Source: Hyphomicrobium sp. (lineage in GTDB: Bacteria; Pseudomonadota; Alphaproteobacteria; Rhizobiales; Hyphomicrobiaceae). From it: a DNA stretch of 64,000 nt. Every line of letters begins with the position of its first letter. Position 1 is the stretch's first letter. Position numbers and translations under genes: made by a program. A model generated the notes under the pieces. It ran no database searches and was not told the DNA's origin. It saw only the letters and a list, made by a program, of their open reading frames with translations. Where the stretch lies: the NCBI RefSeq assembly GCF_009026145.1, contig NZ_WBUE01000009.1, positions 27,501-91,500 on the forward strand, in the 5' to 3' direction. Below are positions 1 through 11,778 of the stretch, one piece after another.

Positions 1-243
1 GTCGTTGCCGGCGCCAAGGTGCGCCAGGGCGAGATCATCGGCTACGTCGGCTCGACCGGCCTCGCGTCGGGCCCGCACCTGCACTACGAGGTGCTGATCA
101 ACTCGCGCTTCGTCGACCCGTTGGCCATCCAGGTGCCGCGCGAGCGGGAGCTCACCGGCCGCCAGCTCGCCGAGTTCCAGAAGGAGCGCCAGCGCATCGA
201 CGATTTGCGTCACCTGGCTCCGGTGATGACCGCCAGCAAGTAG
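1..243 (+). CDS. M23 family metallopeptidase, C-terminal end (partial)
   Basis: The reading frame is open from the first base, so only the last 80 residues of the gene are in the window. The visible part holds the conserved end of the M23 (LytM/peptidase M23, lysostaphin-like) domain: a GxVGSTG turn followed by GPHLHYEV, whose HxH supplies a catalytic/zinc histidine. M23 enzymes are periplasmic or secreted peptidoglycan endopeptidases or their regulators. After the domain comes a short charged tail ending in a TAG stop. Whether the missing N-terminus has a membrane anchor or coiled coil cannot be seen. Convergent with clpB, with 26 bases between the stops. Confidence 0.88.
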   Translation, partial: VVAGAKVRQGEIIGYVGSTGLASGPHLHYEVLINSRFVDPLAIQVPRERELTGRQLAEFQKERQRIDDLRHLAPVMTASK

Positions 244-269
244 TCCCTCACACGCCGGGAGGGGAAGAG

Positions 270-2867
<2,598 letters not shown>

Positions 2868-2996
2868 GACTTCCCTCCTCGGCGTGCCGATCCGCCCAAA
2901 ACGGCACGGGCCGGCACCTTCTACGTCAGGATTGATGGTGGTGCGGACGACCTCGCCGACGTGCGGCAGCATCGTCCGTAAACCTTTCCAACAGGT

Positions 2997-3025
2997 GATA
3001 TAGTGTGCTCGGAACTGGACAAAAG
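2997..3025 (-). promoter_or_regulatory. Candidate clpB promoter
   Basis: On the minus strand CTTTTG and TATATC are separated by 17 bases, ending about 130 bases before the clpB start. The -35 element is poor for sigma-70. A sigma-32 reading is also imperfect. This is the best promoter-like pair seen in the interval and is only a suggestion. Confidence 0.25.
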
Positions 3026-3071
3026 GGGCCTTAAGCCGGCCACATCCCGCACGCCTTGAGTTGCATCAACG

Positions 3072-3839
3072 ATGGCCCATTCGAGCGGACCCTGCGTCCG
3101 CGGTCTGTATCGCTATCCCGTCAAAGGGCTGTCGCCGGAGCCTCTCGAGCGCATGCCCTTGCGTGCCGGCGAGACGGCGCCGTTCGATCGCGCCTACGCG
3201 ATCGAGAACGGCCCGGGAGGCTTCGACCCGGAGCACCCCGCGCACCTGCCGAAAATCCATTTCCTCATGCTGATGCGCAACGAGCGGCTCGCCACGCTGG
3301 AGACGCGGTTCGACGACGTGACCGAGACGCTGATCATCCTGCGCGCCGGCAAGCGCGTGGCGAGCGGTGATCTCAGAACCCCCATTGGCCGCAAGATGAT
3401 CGAGCAGTTTCTCGCCGCCTACATGCAGGAGGAGCTGCGCGGCGCTCCCCGCGTCGTGTCGGCGCCGGGGCACAGCTTTTCCGACGTCGCGGCCAAGTGC
3501 CTGCACGTCGTCAGCCTCGCTTCGCTGCGCGAGCTGGAGCGCGTGGTCGGCCGTCCGCTCAATCCGCTGCGCTTCCGACCAAACCTCGTCATCGACGGCT
3601 GCGACCCGTGGGCGGAGCGCAATTGGATCGGTTCGCCCTTGCAGGTTGGAGCGGTGCGGCTCGAGGTGTTCAAGCTTACCGAGCGCTGCGCGGCGACCAA
3701 TGTCGACCCGGAGACGGGCAAGCGCGACATGGCCATACTCGCCGCCCTGCAGCGGGCATTCGGACACACGGATTTCGGGGCGTACGCACGCGTTACCGCC
3801 GGCGGGACGATCGCCCTGGGCGATCCCGTCACGGTCTGA
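3072..3839 (+). CDS. MOSC domain-containing protein (YcbX/mARC-like)
   Basis: 255 residues with an N-terminal MOSC beta-barrel domain (starting GLYRYPVKGLSPE, the usual opening of this family) and a C-terminal MOSC domain. The motif ERCAATNVDPETG near residue 200 contains the conserved cysteine that binds the molybdenum cofactor sulfur ligand in MOSC proteins such as YcbX and mARC. These enzymes reduce N-hydroxylated compounds using a Moco centre. This protein lacks the C-terminal 2Fe-2S ferredoxin domain of full-length YcbX, so it would need a separate electron donor. The start is the first ATG; no strong ribosome site precedes it. Divergent from clpB. Confidence 0.85.
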   Translation: MAHSSGPCVRGLYRYPVKGLSPEPLERMPLRAGETAPFDRAYAIENGPGGFDPEHPAHLPKIHFLMLMRNERLATLETRFDDVTETLIILRAGKRVASGDLRTPIGRKMIEQFLAAYMQEELRGAPRVVSAPGHSFSDVAAKCLHVVSLASLRELERVVGRPLNPLRFRPNLVIDGCDPWAERNWIGSPLQVGAVRLEVFKLTERCAATNVDPETGKRDMAILAALQRAFGHTDFGAYARVTAGGTIALGDPVTV

Positions 3840-3887
3840 CGACTGTCAGGATTAGACTAAAGGCAGCTCGGCCGGCCGCTTCCCGCC

Positions 3888-4643
3888 TCAATCGCGGTCG
3901 GTGTCATCGACGCCGTTCGCCTCGCCGGGAGCCCCGTTACCCTCGCGGCGCGGCCGGCGAACGGGGCGGCGCAGGAACTCAGGCTGCTCGTGCTGCTGTT
4001 GCGGAAAGCGGTCGCGACGCTGGAACTGCCCTTCAGCAGTCGGCTGGCCCGAGCCTTCGCCACCTTCGGCACTGCGTTGGCGCGGGGGCTGGTTGCCGTG
4101 CTGCTCGCCGCGATCATGCCTCTCCCCGCGCTCATGGTTGCGATTGCGGTGATCGTGGCGATCGCGGAAGCGGTTCTGATCGGGCCCGCCGCGCTGGCCC
4201 TCGAAACGCTGGCCGTCCATGCGCGGCTGCTGATGGTCGCTGTGGCGCATCTGCGGCTGCTGCTGATGGTGCTGCGGCGGCATATCGCCATCATCACCTT
4301 CGTCGTCGCCGAACTCGTCGCCATCCATGTCACTGGCCATGAAGGGCCGGGCGCGCGGCAGGCCGCCGTTCATCCCTTCTCCCCCGCCCTGACTCATCTG
4401 CTGCTCGCGGAAGGCCATGATGATGCGATTGTAGTGCTCGGCGTGCTGCAAGTAGTTCTCAGCCAGCACCGGATCGCCGGACGATGTCGCATCGCGCGCC
4501 AGCGACATGTACTTCTCGGCGATGTGCGAGGGCGTACCGCGGATTTTGACGTCCGGCCCCGTGCTTTCGAAGCTGCGTGTGAGCGGGCTCTGCCCCTTGC
4601 GGTTGCGTCCGCGGCCCCGGCGGTTCTGCTGTCCTTGCCTCAT
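3888..4643 (-). CDS. DUF4167 domain-containing protein
   Basis: 251 residues. The conserved DUF4167 block occupies roughly residues 15-90, including GPDVKIRG, AEKYMSLARDA and AENYLQHAEHYNRII. The rest is a low-complexity, strongly hydrophilic tail of Gln, His, Arg, Asp and Gly, typical of the family, which is almost restricted to alphaproteobacteria. The very basic N-terminus (repeated RGR/NRKG) hints at RNA or nucleoprotein binding, but no function is established. A GGAG site lies just before the ATG. It is encoded upstream of prmC-prfA on the same strand in reverse order, a neighbourhood often seen in Hyphomicrobiales. Convergent with the MOSC gene. Confidence 0.85.
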   Translation of the reverse strand: MRQGQQNRRGRGRNRKGQSPLTRSFESTGPDVKIRGTPSHIAEKYMSLARDATSSGDPVLAENYLQHAEHYNRIIMAFREQQMSQGGGEGMNGGLPRARPFMASDMDGDEFGDDEGDDGDMPPQHHQQQPQMRHSDHQQPRMDGQRFEGQRGGPDQNRFRDRHDHRNRNHERGERHDRGEQHGNQPPRQRSAEGGEGSGQPTAEGQFQRRDRFPQQQHEQPEFLRRPVRRPRREGNGAPGEANGVDDTDRD

Positions 4644-5030
4644 TGGCTCCGTTCTCAGTCGTGATGAAAAAATGCAAAGCGTGCGCGGCCTACCTCAGCG
4701 TCGCAAGACTGCTATTGCCTCAGAGCAGGCGCTGACAGGCAATCTTTAGCCAGTTTCTGGCGGCGCCCATGCGCGCGCATGTGTCTCTATCTCGTGACGC
4801 TCAACCGGCAGTCGCTACTTCCGATCGGAAAGGGGCGTTGCACGCCAAGCGGCTAGCGATCGCCGTTTCAGCGGGAGCAACAGGTCCGCGCGCTTTGCGT
4901 GTCCCCGTGCTTCGCAATCCCAGCTCGTGCAGTCGGTCAGGCTCCAACACTGAAGCGCGGCGCACGATCAATCGGCTTTGGCCAGACTAGCGCGGAACCG
5001 GCGCAAATCAAACCTTTTCTTTGCGACCAT
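4644..5030 (+). other. Intergenic region, no gene seen
   Basis: 387 bases between the DUF4167 start and the prmC stop. No open frame here has family features or a ribosome site. It must carry the promoter and 5' leader of the DUF4167 gene; no confident -35/-10 pair or terminator was recognised. Confidence 0.5.
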
Positions 5031-5927
5031 TTATGACTGTAACCTCAGGGCCACACAACGTGTGTGGCCTCCCAGGTCGTCATACCGGCATACTTCTGCC
5101 TTGCGTGTCTTAACGAACGCTTGCTGCAACAGCTGCGCCACAGCGTCCGCCTGGCCCATACCCACCTCGAGGATAACCCAGCCGCGTAGAACGCGCTCAA
5201 GGCCAGCGGCGATCTTGCGATAGATGTCGAGACCGTCGGGTCCGCCGTCAAGAGCAGCCAGCGGATCATATTGGCGCACTTCAGGGCTCAGATCGGCGAT
5301 ATCCCCGGTGTGAATGTAGGGCGGGTTGCTGATAACGAGGTCGAACGACCCGGCGATGCCTTCGTGCGCATCGTGGCGCGCGAACGTGGCCCGCCTCGCC
5401 AGCCCAAGCGTCTCGGCGTTGCGCGCGGCCGTCGCCAGGGCCGCCTCGCTGACGTCCGTGCCGAGGCCGGTCGCCAACGGTAGCTCGCCGAGCAGCGTCA
5501 ACAGGAGGCAGCCAGTACCGGTGCCGATATCGAGGATGCGGATCGGGGTCTCGCGCCAGCCCTCGCGCGCAGAGATAGCCAGCGCCGCCTCGATCAGCGT
5601 TTCTGAATCGGGGCGAGGATCTAGAGTCGCCGGCGAAAGCGAGAAGCGGCGCCCGTAGAACTCTCGCTCGCCGACGATGCGCGATACCGGCTCGCGCGCA
5701 CTGCGACGCAGGACCATGTCCTGCAACCTCGCCTGCGCCTCGATCGACAGGCGCCACTCGGGACGCGCGATGATCTGCGAGGTTTCGACCCCAGCGGCGG
5801 CAGCGACCAACAGGCGCGCATCGCGCCCAGGGTCGTCGACGCCCGCTTGCGCCAAAACCCGCTGCACTTCGCGCACCGCCTCGCCGAGCGTTTCGCCCAA
5901 CCCTCGCGCACGCCGGGCGTCAGGCAT
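5031..5927 (-). CDS. prmC: Peptide chain release factor N5-glutamine methyltransferase PrmC
   Basis: SAM-dependent methyltransferase that methylates the glutamine of the GGQ motif in release factors RF1 and RF2, raising termination efficiency. The N-terminal helical substrate-recognition domain spans about 1-90. The Rossmann domain has the SAM loop [12 protein letters not shown] and the catalytic NPPY signature near residue 198, which holds the target glutamine side chain. Its ATG overlaps the end of prfA by 8 bases, so it is translationally coupled to its own substrate, the usual prfA-prmC arrangement. Length of 298 residues is normal. Confidence 0.96.
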   Translation of the reverse strand: MPDARRARGLGETLGEAVREVQRVLAQAGVDDPGRDARLLVAAAAGVETSQIIARPEWRLSIEAQARLQDMVLRRSAREPVSRIVGEREFYGRRFSLSPATLDPRPDSETLIEAALAISAREGWRETPIRILDIGTGTGCLLLTLLGELPLATGLGTDVSEAALATAARNAETLGLARRATFARHDAHEGIAGSFDLVISNPPYIHTGDIADLSPEVRQYDPLAALDGGPDGLDIYRKIAAGLERVLRGWVILEVGMGQADAVAQLLQQAFVKTRKAEVCRYDDLGGHTRCVALRLQS

Positions 5928-6999
5928 TTTCCATATCCGCCAGCTGGCTCGCCTGGTGATCAGTGATCAGCGCATCGATCAGCTCATCGAGAGCCGCGCC
6001 CTCCAGCACCGCATCGAGCTTGTGCAGCGTGAGGTTGATGCGGTGATCGGTGACCCGACCCTGCGGAAAGTTGTAGGTGCGGATGCGCTGCGACCGATCG
6101 CCCGAGCCCACCTGGCCCTTGCGTGCCTGCGCCCGCGCGGCGTCGGCGCGCTCGCGCTCCTGCTCATAGACGCGCGAACGCAGCACCTGCATGGCCAGGC
6201 GCCGGTTCTGATGTTGCGATTTTTCCGCTGAAACGACGACGATGCCGGTGGGTAGATGCGTGATGCGCACGGCCGAGTCCGTCTTATTGACGTGCTGGCC
6301 ACCAGCGCCGCCAGCGCGCATGGTGTCGATGCGGATATCCTCGGGACGGATCTGGACGTCGATGTCCTCGGCCTCGGGGAGCACGGCAACGGTCGCCGCC
6401 GAGGTGTGGATGCGCCCGCCGGTCTCCGTCTCCGGGATGCGTTGCACGCGGTGCACGCCGGATTCGAACTTCAGGCGGGCAAACACCCCCTCGCCGGCGA
6501 TCGAGGCGACGATCTCCTTATAGCCGCCGAGATCGTTCTCGGAGACGGAGATGATTTCCACCTTCCAGGCGTGCAGCTCCGCATAGCGGCTGTACATGCG
6601 GAACAGGTCGGCCGCGAACAGCGCCGCCTCGTCGCCGCCGGTGCCGGCGCGGACCTCGAGAATGGCACTGCGCTCGTCGGCGGCGTCCTTGGGCAGGAGC
6701 TGGATCTTCAGCTGCTGCTCGAGCTCCTCGCGGCGCGGTGCCAGCGCCTCGAGGTCAGCACGCGCGAGCGCGATCATCTCTTTGTCGGACGAGGGATCCT
6801 CGATCAGCGCCTCGAGGTCGGCCTGCTCCTTCTCGGTGGCGCGCAGCGCCTCGATCGTCGCCACCACCGGGTTGAGCGCCGCGAACTCCCTGGTCAGCTT
6901 GGCGTAGGCCGCCTGATTGACCCCGGCGTTGAGCTCGGCCTGGATCGCGCTCCAGCGCCCAACCATCTTTTCGAGCTTGTCCTGTGGGATTCCGACCAT
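5920..6999 (-). CDS. prfA: Peptide chain release factor 1
   Basis: RF1 decodes UAA and UAG stop codons and triggers peptidyl-tRNA hydrolysis on the ribosome. The 359-residue protein has the N-terminal helical domain, the PCRF domain and, near residue 232, the sequence [18 protein letters not shown] containing the catalytic GGQ motif whose glutamine is methylated by PrmC encoded next. The anticodon-like loop region lies upstream of it. The start [13 protein letters not shown] fits the family. Upstream, about 115 bases away on the same strand, is the HTH membrane protein. Confidence 0.97.
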   Translation of the reverse strand: MVGIPQDKLEKMVGRWSAIQAELNAGVNQAAYAKLTREFAALNPVVATIEALRATEKEQADLEALIEDPSSDKEMIALARADLEALAPRREELEQQLKIQLLPKDAADERSAILEVRAGTGGDEAALFAADLFRMYSRYAELHAWKVEIISVSENDLGGYKEIVASIAGEGVFARLKFESGVHRVQRIPETETGGRIHTSAATVAVLPEAEDIDVQIRPEDIRIDTMRAGGAGGQHVNKTDSAVRITHLPTGIVVVSAEKSQHQNRRLAMQVLRSRVYEQERERADAARAQARKGQVGSGDRSQRIRTYNFPQGRVTDHRINLTLHKLDAVLEGAALDELIDALITDHQASQLADMENA

Positions 7000-7113
7000 G
7001 TTCTTCAGAGCTTTGGCGTCTTAAACGACGATGCCGGCCGCGCCCTGGCGGGCGAACCGACGATACATTCTGCTTGGGGTGGATATGGGCACCCGCGCCG
7101 CGGCGCGCCGCAT

Positions 7114-7848
7114 CTAATCCGATTGGGCGGTCGTCTGCAATTTGTCGCTGCGGCGGGTGCGAGGGTCGGGGACGTCAATCCAGCGCAAGCCGTCGCGCAC
7201 TGGGGCCAGATGCACGATCACGTAGTTCTGGGCGCCGCGGACGATGCGCTTCATCGACGGCGGCAGCTGGGATACGGCGGCTTCCAGGACCGCCGTTTGC
7301 GTCACGAGCAGGATCAGCGCAACGCCCATGGTAACGGTAAACAGGGCCATCCCCGGACGGCCGGCGTGCTCGTTGACGACATCGCGGACGTTGCGCGCCG
7401 CCGCGGCAGCCCGTCGTCCGCCGCCGCCGATCGCCCTAAAGATTGGCGCGCCCTGCCGGCCGAGATTGGGCAACAAAGCACGGCGCGGGCCGCGCGGCAC
7501 CGGCGCGCGCGGCGCCGATACGAAAAGCTGCTCCAGCGAATGCAGCACCGGGCGCGGATCCAGCCCGGCAAGGCCGGCGTAGGTACGCACGATGCGGCAG
7601 GTTTCCGGCCACGGAGGAAGGGCGCCGATCTGGCCGCGCTCGAGCGCGGCGATGATGTCGACGCGCGTTGCCAGCGCTTGTGCGGCCTGGGCAGGGGTGA
7701 GGCGCAGCGCACCCCGCAAGTCATGAAAGAAGCGAGCGACCTCGGCGGCCATCACTGCCGGCGACGGCGGCGCCCGACCAGAGGAGGAGCTCGCACCTTG
7801 CGGGCGCGCAACAGAATACGGTCTTGCCGGCTCGTAGCCTTCACGCAT
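7114..7848 (-). CDS. Membrane-anchored helix-turn-helix protein (RodZ-like N-terminus)
   Basis: About 244 residues. Residues 35-105 resemble the HTH_25/RodZ-type cytoplasmic helix-turn-helix: a helix with FFHDLRGALRLTPAQAAQALA, a recognition-helix-like segment, then the PPWPETCRIVRTYAGLAGLDP pattern typical of this fold. A Pro/Arg/Gly-rich linker leads to one hydrophobic segment at about 167-187 and a short C-terminal region of about 55 residues outside. It is far smaller than true RodZ (no beta-rich periplasmic domain). The ATG at 7848 is preferred over an in-frame TTG six bases earlier; neither has a good ribosome site. It sits between ptsP and prfA. Role unknown; cell-shape or envelope sensing is only a guess from the fold. 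Confidence 0.65.
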   Translation of the reverse strand: MREGYEPARPYSVARPQGASSSSGRAPPSPAVMAAEVARFFHDLRGALRLTPAQAAQALATRVDIIAALERGQIGALPPWPETCRIVRTYAGLAGLDPRPVLHSLEQLFVSAPRAPVPRGPRRALLPNLGRQGAPIFRAIGGGGRRAAAAARNVRDVVNEHAGRPGMALFTVTMGVALILLVTQTAVLEAAVSQLPPSMKRIVRGAQNYVIVHLAPVRDGLRWIDVPDPRTRRSDKLQTTAQSD

Positions 7849-7940
7849 GACCAAACGCCACTATGATCGGAACTGGAGGTTCCCCCAAGGCGCATCGTCT
7901 GATGAAAGCGGCTGCTTGTCAAAGACAGAACGCGCAGCCG

Positions 7941-10229
7941 TCAAAACTCGATACCTTCCGATTCCGCAAAGCTGTCGAGGCGTTCGCGGATATTGGTGGT
8001 GCCTTTTTTCAACAGCTCTTCCACAAGTTTCGCGGCGCGGCCGGCGTGGAGTGCGAGGATCATCGTCTTCACGGGGCCGATCGAAGCGGGTGCCATCGAC
8101 AACGAACGGAAGCCGAGCGCGATGAGTGCCAGCGCCTCGATGGGACGTCCAGCCATCTCGCCGCACAGCGTCAGCGGCACTTTGTACTTCTCCGCTGCCT
8201 TCACCAGAGCCTTTAAAGCGCGCAATGGCGCCGGCGACAGGGAATCATAGCGGCTGCCGACGCGCGCGTTCGTCCGGTCGGCGGCGTACATGAACTGCAT
8301 GAGGTCGTTGCTCCCGACAGAAACGAAGTCGACCTTCTTCATCAACGCGTCGAGCTCGAAAAGCAGGCACGGGACCTCGATCATGGCGCCGACCAGCACC
8401 TTCTCGGGCGCCTCATGGCCTTTGGAGCGCATGATCGAGCGCTCTTTTTCGACCAGGGCGCGCACCGCGTCCATCTCCGCGGCCATCGACACCATGGGGA
8501 TCATCACCCGCAGCTCCTGACCGGCGGCGGCGCGCAGCAAAGCGCGCACCTGAGTGCGCAGCAGTGCCGGACGATCGAGGCCCATGCGCACCGCCCGCCA
8601 GCCCATGGCCGGGTTTTCCTCCTTCGGCTGGCGCAGGTAGTGCAGCACCTTGTCGCCGCCGATATCGAGCGTGCGGAAAACGACCGGCTTGCCGTCGGCA
8701 CGGGCGACGATGGCGCGATAGGAATCGGCCTGGCGCTCGACCTTCGGCAGCGTGTTCGACAGCATGAACAAGAGCTCGGTGCGGAACAGCCCGACGCCGT
8801 CGGCGCCCGAATCCTTCAAATGCGGCATGTCGACGAGCAAGCCAGCATTGATGTGCAGATCGACCTTCACGCCATCGATCGTCACCGCCGGGACATCCTT
8901 GAGTGCGCGATATTGCCGTTGCCGGCGCGCCAGGAAACGCACCTTGTCCGAGTAGGCGGCGATCACGTCGGTCGAGGGTCGCAGGTGCACCTCGCCGGTC
9001 ATGGCGTCGACGATCGCCGCATCGCCGGCGTTCACGCGCTCGACGACGCCGGTCGCCTGCCCGACCGCGGCGATGCCCAGCGCCTTGGCGACGATGGCCA
9101 CATGGCTCTGGCCGCTGCCGTCCTCGACGATCAACCCGCGCAGGCGCTTGCGGTCGTAGTCGAGTAGCTCGGCCGGCCCCATGGTGCGAGCCACGAGAAT
9201 AGTGTCGGGCGGCAGCGCCGATGGCTCGTCCGCGCTCGTCACGCGTCCGGCGAGGATGCGCAACAGCCGATCCGACAGGTCGTCGAGATCGCGCTGACGC
9301 TCCCGCCAGTATGGATCGTTCTGGCGCAGCATGCGGGCGCGCGTCGAGTTCTGCACGCGCTCCACCGCTGCCTCCGCGGTGAGGCCTCCCTCCACCGCCT
9401 CGCGCAAGCGCCGTTCCCAGCCCTTGTCGTGGGCGAACATGCGGTAGGCTTCGAGCACGTCGCGATGCTCCCCCGCTCCCGACAAGTGCTCGTGGTCGAA
9501 CATCTCGTCAAGCGAGGCGCGCAAGGACGCGACCGCCGCATCGAGGCGGAGCAATTCCTCGGCCGGATCTTCGGCCATCAGGTGCGTGACGACGATGCGC
9601 GGCTCGTGCAGCACGATGTGGCCCAGCGCGATGCCTTCCGCCATCTGCTCGCCCTGGATCACCGCCGACAGCGACTTCTCGAGCTCGATGGCGGTTCCGG
9701 CACCCGCAACCGCACCAGAGACGAGATGCTCGGCCACGACCATCGCCGTCGCCTGCAGCACCTCGACGTCCTCGTCGGAGTATTCCTTCTGCGCGCGATT
9801 CTGCACGACCAGCACGCCGAGCACCTGCCCTGAGCGTCCGATCGGCACCGCGAGCAGCGAGTGGTAGATCTCCTCGCCCGTCTCCGGCCTGTAGGAGAAT
9901 GCCGGGTGGGTTGACGCTTCGGGCTCGTTGACCGTGATGTTCAGCTCGGCGCAGCGGCCGACGAGACCCTCGCCGCGCTTCATGCGCGTGGTATGCACGG
10001 CCTTGGGATTGAGGCCCTCGCTGGCGAACAGCTCGAGCGAGCCGTCCTGCCGCTTCAGGTAGATCGAGCAAACCTCGGTCACCATCACGCCGGCGATCTG
10101 TTTGACGATCTTGTCTAGGCGAGCCTGGCCGTCGCCGGGCTCGGACATGATCTCCCGCAGACGCCGCATGATCACACGCAGCGCCGGCTCGGAGGTCATC
10201 ACTCTTGGGTCGTCACCTCGCCTCTGCAT
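7941..10229 (-). CDS. ptsP: Phosphoenolpyruvate-protein phosphotransferase PtsP (EI-Ntr)
   Basis: First enzyme of the nitrogen phosphotransferase system: it takes phosphate from PEP and passes it to NPr, then to EIIA-Ntr, regulating potassium, nitrogen and storage metabolism. The 762 residues comprise an N-terminal GAF domain (about 30-170), the EI N-terminal HPr-binding domain, the swivelling phosphohistidine domain with GQSHVAIVAKALG (the histidine is the active site), and the C-terminal PEP-binding TIM barrel with GVGLFRTELLFM and SVGSNDLMQFMYAADR. The GAF domain distinguishes it from sugar-PTS EI. An in-frame ATG ten codons in is an alternative start. The lysC gene lies 75 bases upstream on the same strand, a common alphaproteobacterial pairing. 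Confidence 0.95.
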   Translation of the reverse strand: MQRRGDDPRVMTSEPALRVIMRRLREIMSEPGDGQARLDKIVKQIAGVMVTEVCSIYLKRQDGSLELFASEGLNPKAVHTTRMKRGEGLVGRCAELNITVNEPEASTHPAFSYRPETGEEIYHSLLAVPIGRSGQVLGVLVVQNRAQKEYSDEDVEVLQATAMVVAEHLVSGAVAGAGTAIELEKSLSAVIQGEQMAEGIALGHIVLHEPRIVVTHLMAEDPAEELLRLDAAVASLRASLDEMFDHEHLSGAGEHRDVLEAYRMFAHDKGWERRLREAVEGGLTAEAAVERVQNSTRARMLRQNDPYWRERQRDLDDLSDRLLRILAGRVTSADEPSALPPDTILVARTMGPAELLDYDRKRLRGLIVEDGSGQSHVAIVAKALGIAAVGQATGVVERVNAGDAAIVDAMTGEVHLRPSTDVIAAYSDKVRFLARRQRQYRALKDVPAVTIDGVKVDLHINAGLLVDMPHLKDSGADGVGLFRTELLFMLSNTLPKVERQADSYRAIVARADGKPVVFRTLDIGGDKVLHYLRQPKEENPAMGWRAVRMGLDRPALLRTQVRALLRAAAGQELRVMIPMVSMAAEMDAVRALVEKERSIMRSKGHEAPEKVLVGAMIEVPCLLFELDALMKKVDFVSVGSNDLMQFMYAADRTNARVGSRYDSLSPAPLRALKALVKAAEKYKVPLTLCGEMAGRPIEALALIALGFRSLSMAPASIGPVKTMILALHAGRAAKLVEELLKKGTTNIRERLDSFAESEGIEF

Positions 10230-10304
10230 AGGTTGTGCCGCCCGGGGGTGGACCCGCCGAAATGGCGAGTTCAGTGCTCGACCGAGCGCGCGCTCGCTTC
10301 GCGC

Positions 10305-11567
10305 TCAGTCTGCGTCGAGACCATAAATAGAATGCAGCGTCCTTACAGCAAGCTCGGCATAGGCCGCGTCGATCAGCACGCTGATTTTGATCTCGGAAGT
10401 GGTAATGGCCAGAATGTTTATGCCCTTGCTGGACAGGGCCTTGAACATCATGGCGGCGACGCCGGCGTGGCTGCGCATGCCGATGCCGATGACGGAAATC
10501 TTGGCGACGTCGGCCGAGCTTTGAACCGCGAACTCACCGATGTCCTTCTTCGCCGCCTTCAGGGCCTCGAGCGTGCGCGCCAGCTCGGTCGCCTGCACGG
10601 TGAATGTCATGTCGGTGTGCTTGCCGTCCGGCGTGACGCTCTGCACGATCATGTCGACGTTGATGTTGGCGTCGGCGAGCGGGCCGAAGATGCGGGCGGC
10701 GACTCCCGGCTTGTCCTCCACCTTGATGAGCGTCACCTTCGCCTCGTCCTTGACGTAGGCAATGCCGCTGACGACTTGACTTTCCACGATCTCATCCTCA
10801 TCGCAAACGATGGTGCCGATGTCTTCCAGCTTGTCGAGCCGCACGGGCGACATCGCCTCGGGAGCCACGAAGCTCGAAAGCACGCGAACCCGCATCCGGT
10901 TGACCATGGCGAGCTCGACCGAGCGCGTCTGCAGCACCTTGGAGCCCAGAGAAGCCATCTCCAGCATCTCTTCGTACGACACCTTCGGGAGCCGCCGCGC
11001 CTTGGGCACGATGCGAGGATCGGTGGTGTAGACACCATCGACGTCCGTATAGATGTCGCACACATCGGCCTTGAGCGCGACGGCCATGGCGACCGCGCTC
11101 GTATCGGAGCCGCCGCGACCCAATGTTGCGATGCGGCGACGCTCTGGCTCGACGCCTTGGAAACCCGTCACCACCGCGACCTCACCTTCATTGAAGCGGC
11201 GCCGCAGCTCCGCTCCGTCGATGCCGGTGATGCGGGCTGAGCCGTGCGCCGCAGTGGTGGTGATGGGAATCTGCCAGCCCTGCCAGGAGCGCGCCTGCAG
11301 CCCCATCGACTGCAGCACGATGGCAAGGAGGCCAGCGGTAACTTGCTCGCCGGTGGCGACGACGGCATCATACTCGCGCGCATCGTGCAGCACGGAGGCC
11401 TCGCGCACCCAGGCAACGAGCTGGTTGGTCACACCGGCCATGGCCGAGACCACTACGCAGACCTTGTTGCCGGCGTCCACCTCGCGCTTCACGTGGCGCG
11501 CGACGTTGCGGATGCGCTCGACGTTGGCGACGGACGTGCCGCCGAACTTCATCACAACAACAGCCAT
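10305..11567 (-). CDS. lysC: Aspartate kinase
   Basis: Phosphorylates aspartate as the first step towards lysine, threonine, methionine and diaminopimelate. The protein is 420 residues: an amino acid kinase domain starting MAVVVMKFGGTSV, with the catalytic loops GFQGV and GRGGSDTSAVAMA, followed by two ACT domains from about residue 265 that usually mediate feedback inhibition by lysine or threonine. A GCGGAAC ribosome site precedes the ATG. It is probably co-transcribed with ptsP and is divergent from ubiG. Confidence 0.97.
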   Translation of the reverse strand: MAVVVMKFGGTSVANVERIRNVARHVKREVDAGNKVCVVVSAMAGVTNQLVAWVREASVLHDAREYDAVVATGEQVTAGLLAIVLQSMGLQARSWQGWQIPITTTAAHGSARITGIDGAELRRRFNEGEVAVVTGFQGVEPERRRIATLGRGGSDTSAVAMAVALKADVCDIYTDVDGVYTTDPRIVPKARRLPKVSYEEMLEMASLGSKVLQTRSVELAMVNRMRVRVLSSFVAPEAMSPVRLDKLEDIGTIVCDEDEIVESQVVSGIAYVKDEAKVTLIKVEDKPGVAARIFGPLADANINVDMIVQSVTPDGKHTDMTFTVQATELARTLEALKAAKKDIGEFAVQSSADVAKISVIGIGMRSHAGVAAMMFKALSSKGINILAITTSEIKISVLIDAAYAELAVRTLHSIYGLDAD

Positions 11568-11778
11568 CGCGTGTTCCGCCGTGCGGCTTTCGCCTCAATT
11601 GCCTGGAATTGCCCTCTTGCGGCGCCGGACGCGCGGGGGGCGCGGCCGGTCCAGCGGCGCAAACAGCCTGGGGCGAACAGGAATCCCGTTTACGCGGCGT
11701 TCTCTTAACGACATCCCACCGTTCCCGCAATATCCCGCGCCTTGACATTCTGTTTCGCTCCCGTGCGTATCGCAGGGC

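Noticed and set aside
6256-7866. A 536-codon plus-strand frame opposite prfA and the HTH gene
   Set aside because: Spans two real genes and their gap; typical of third-position GC bias.
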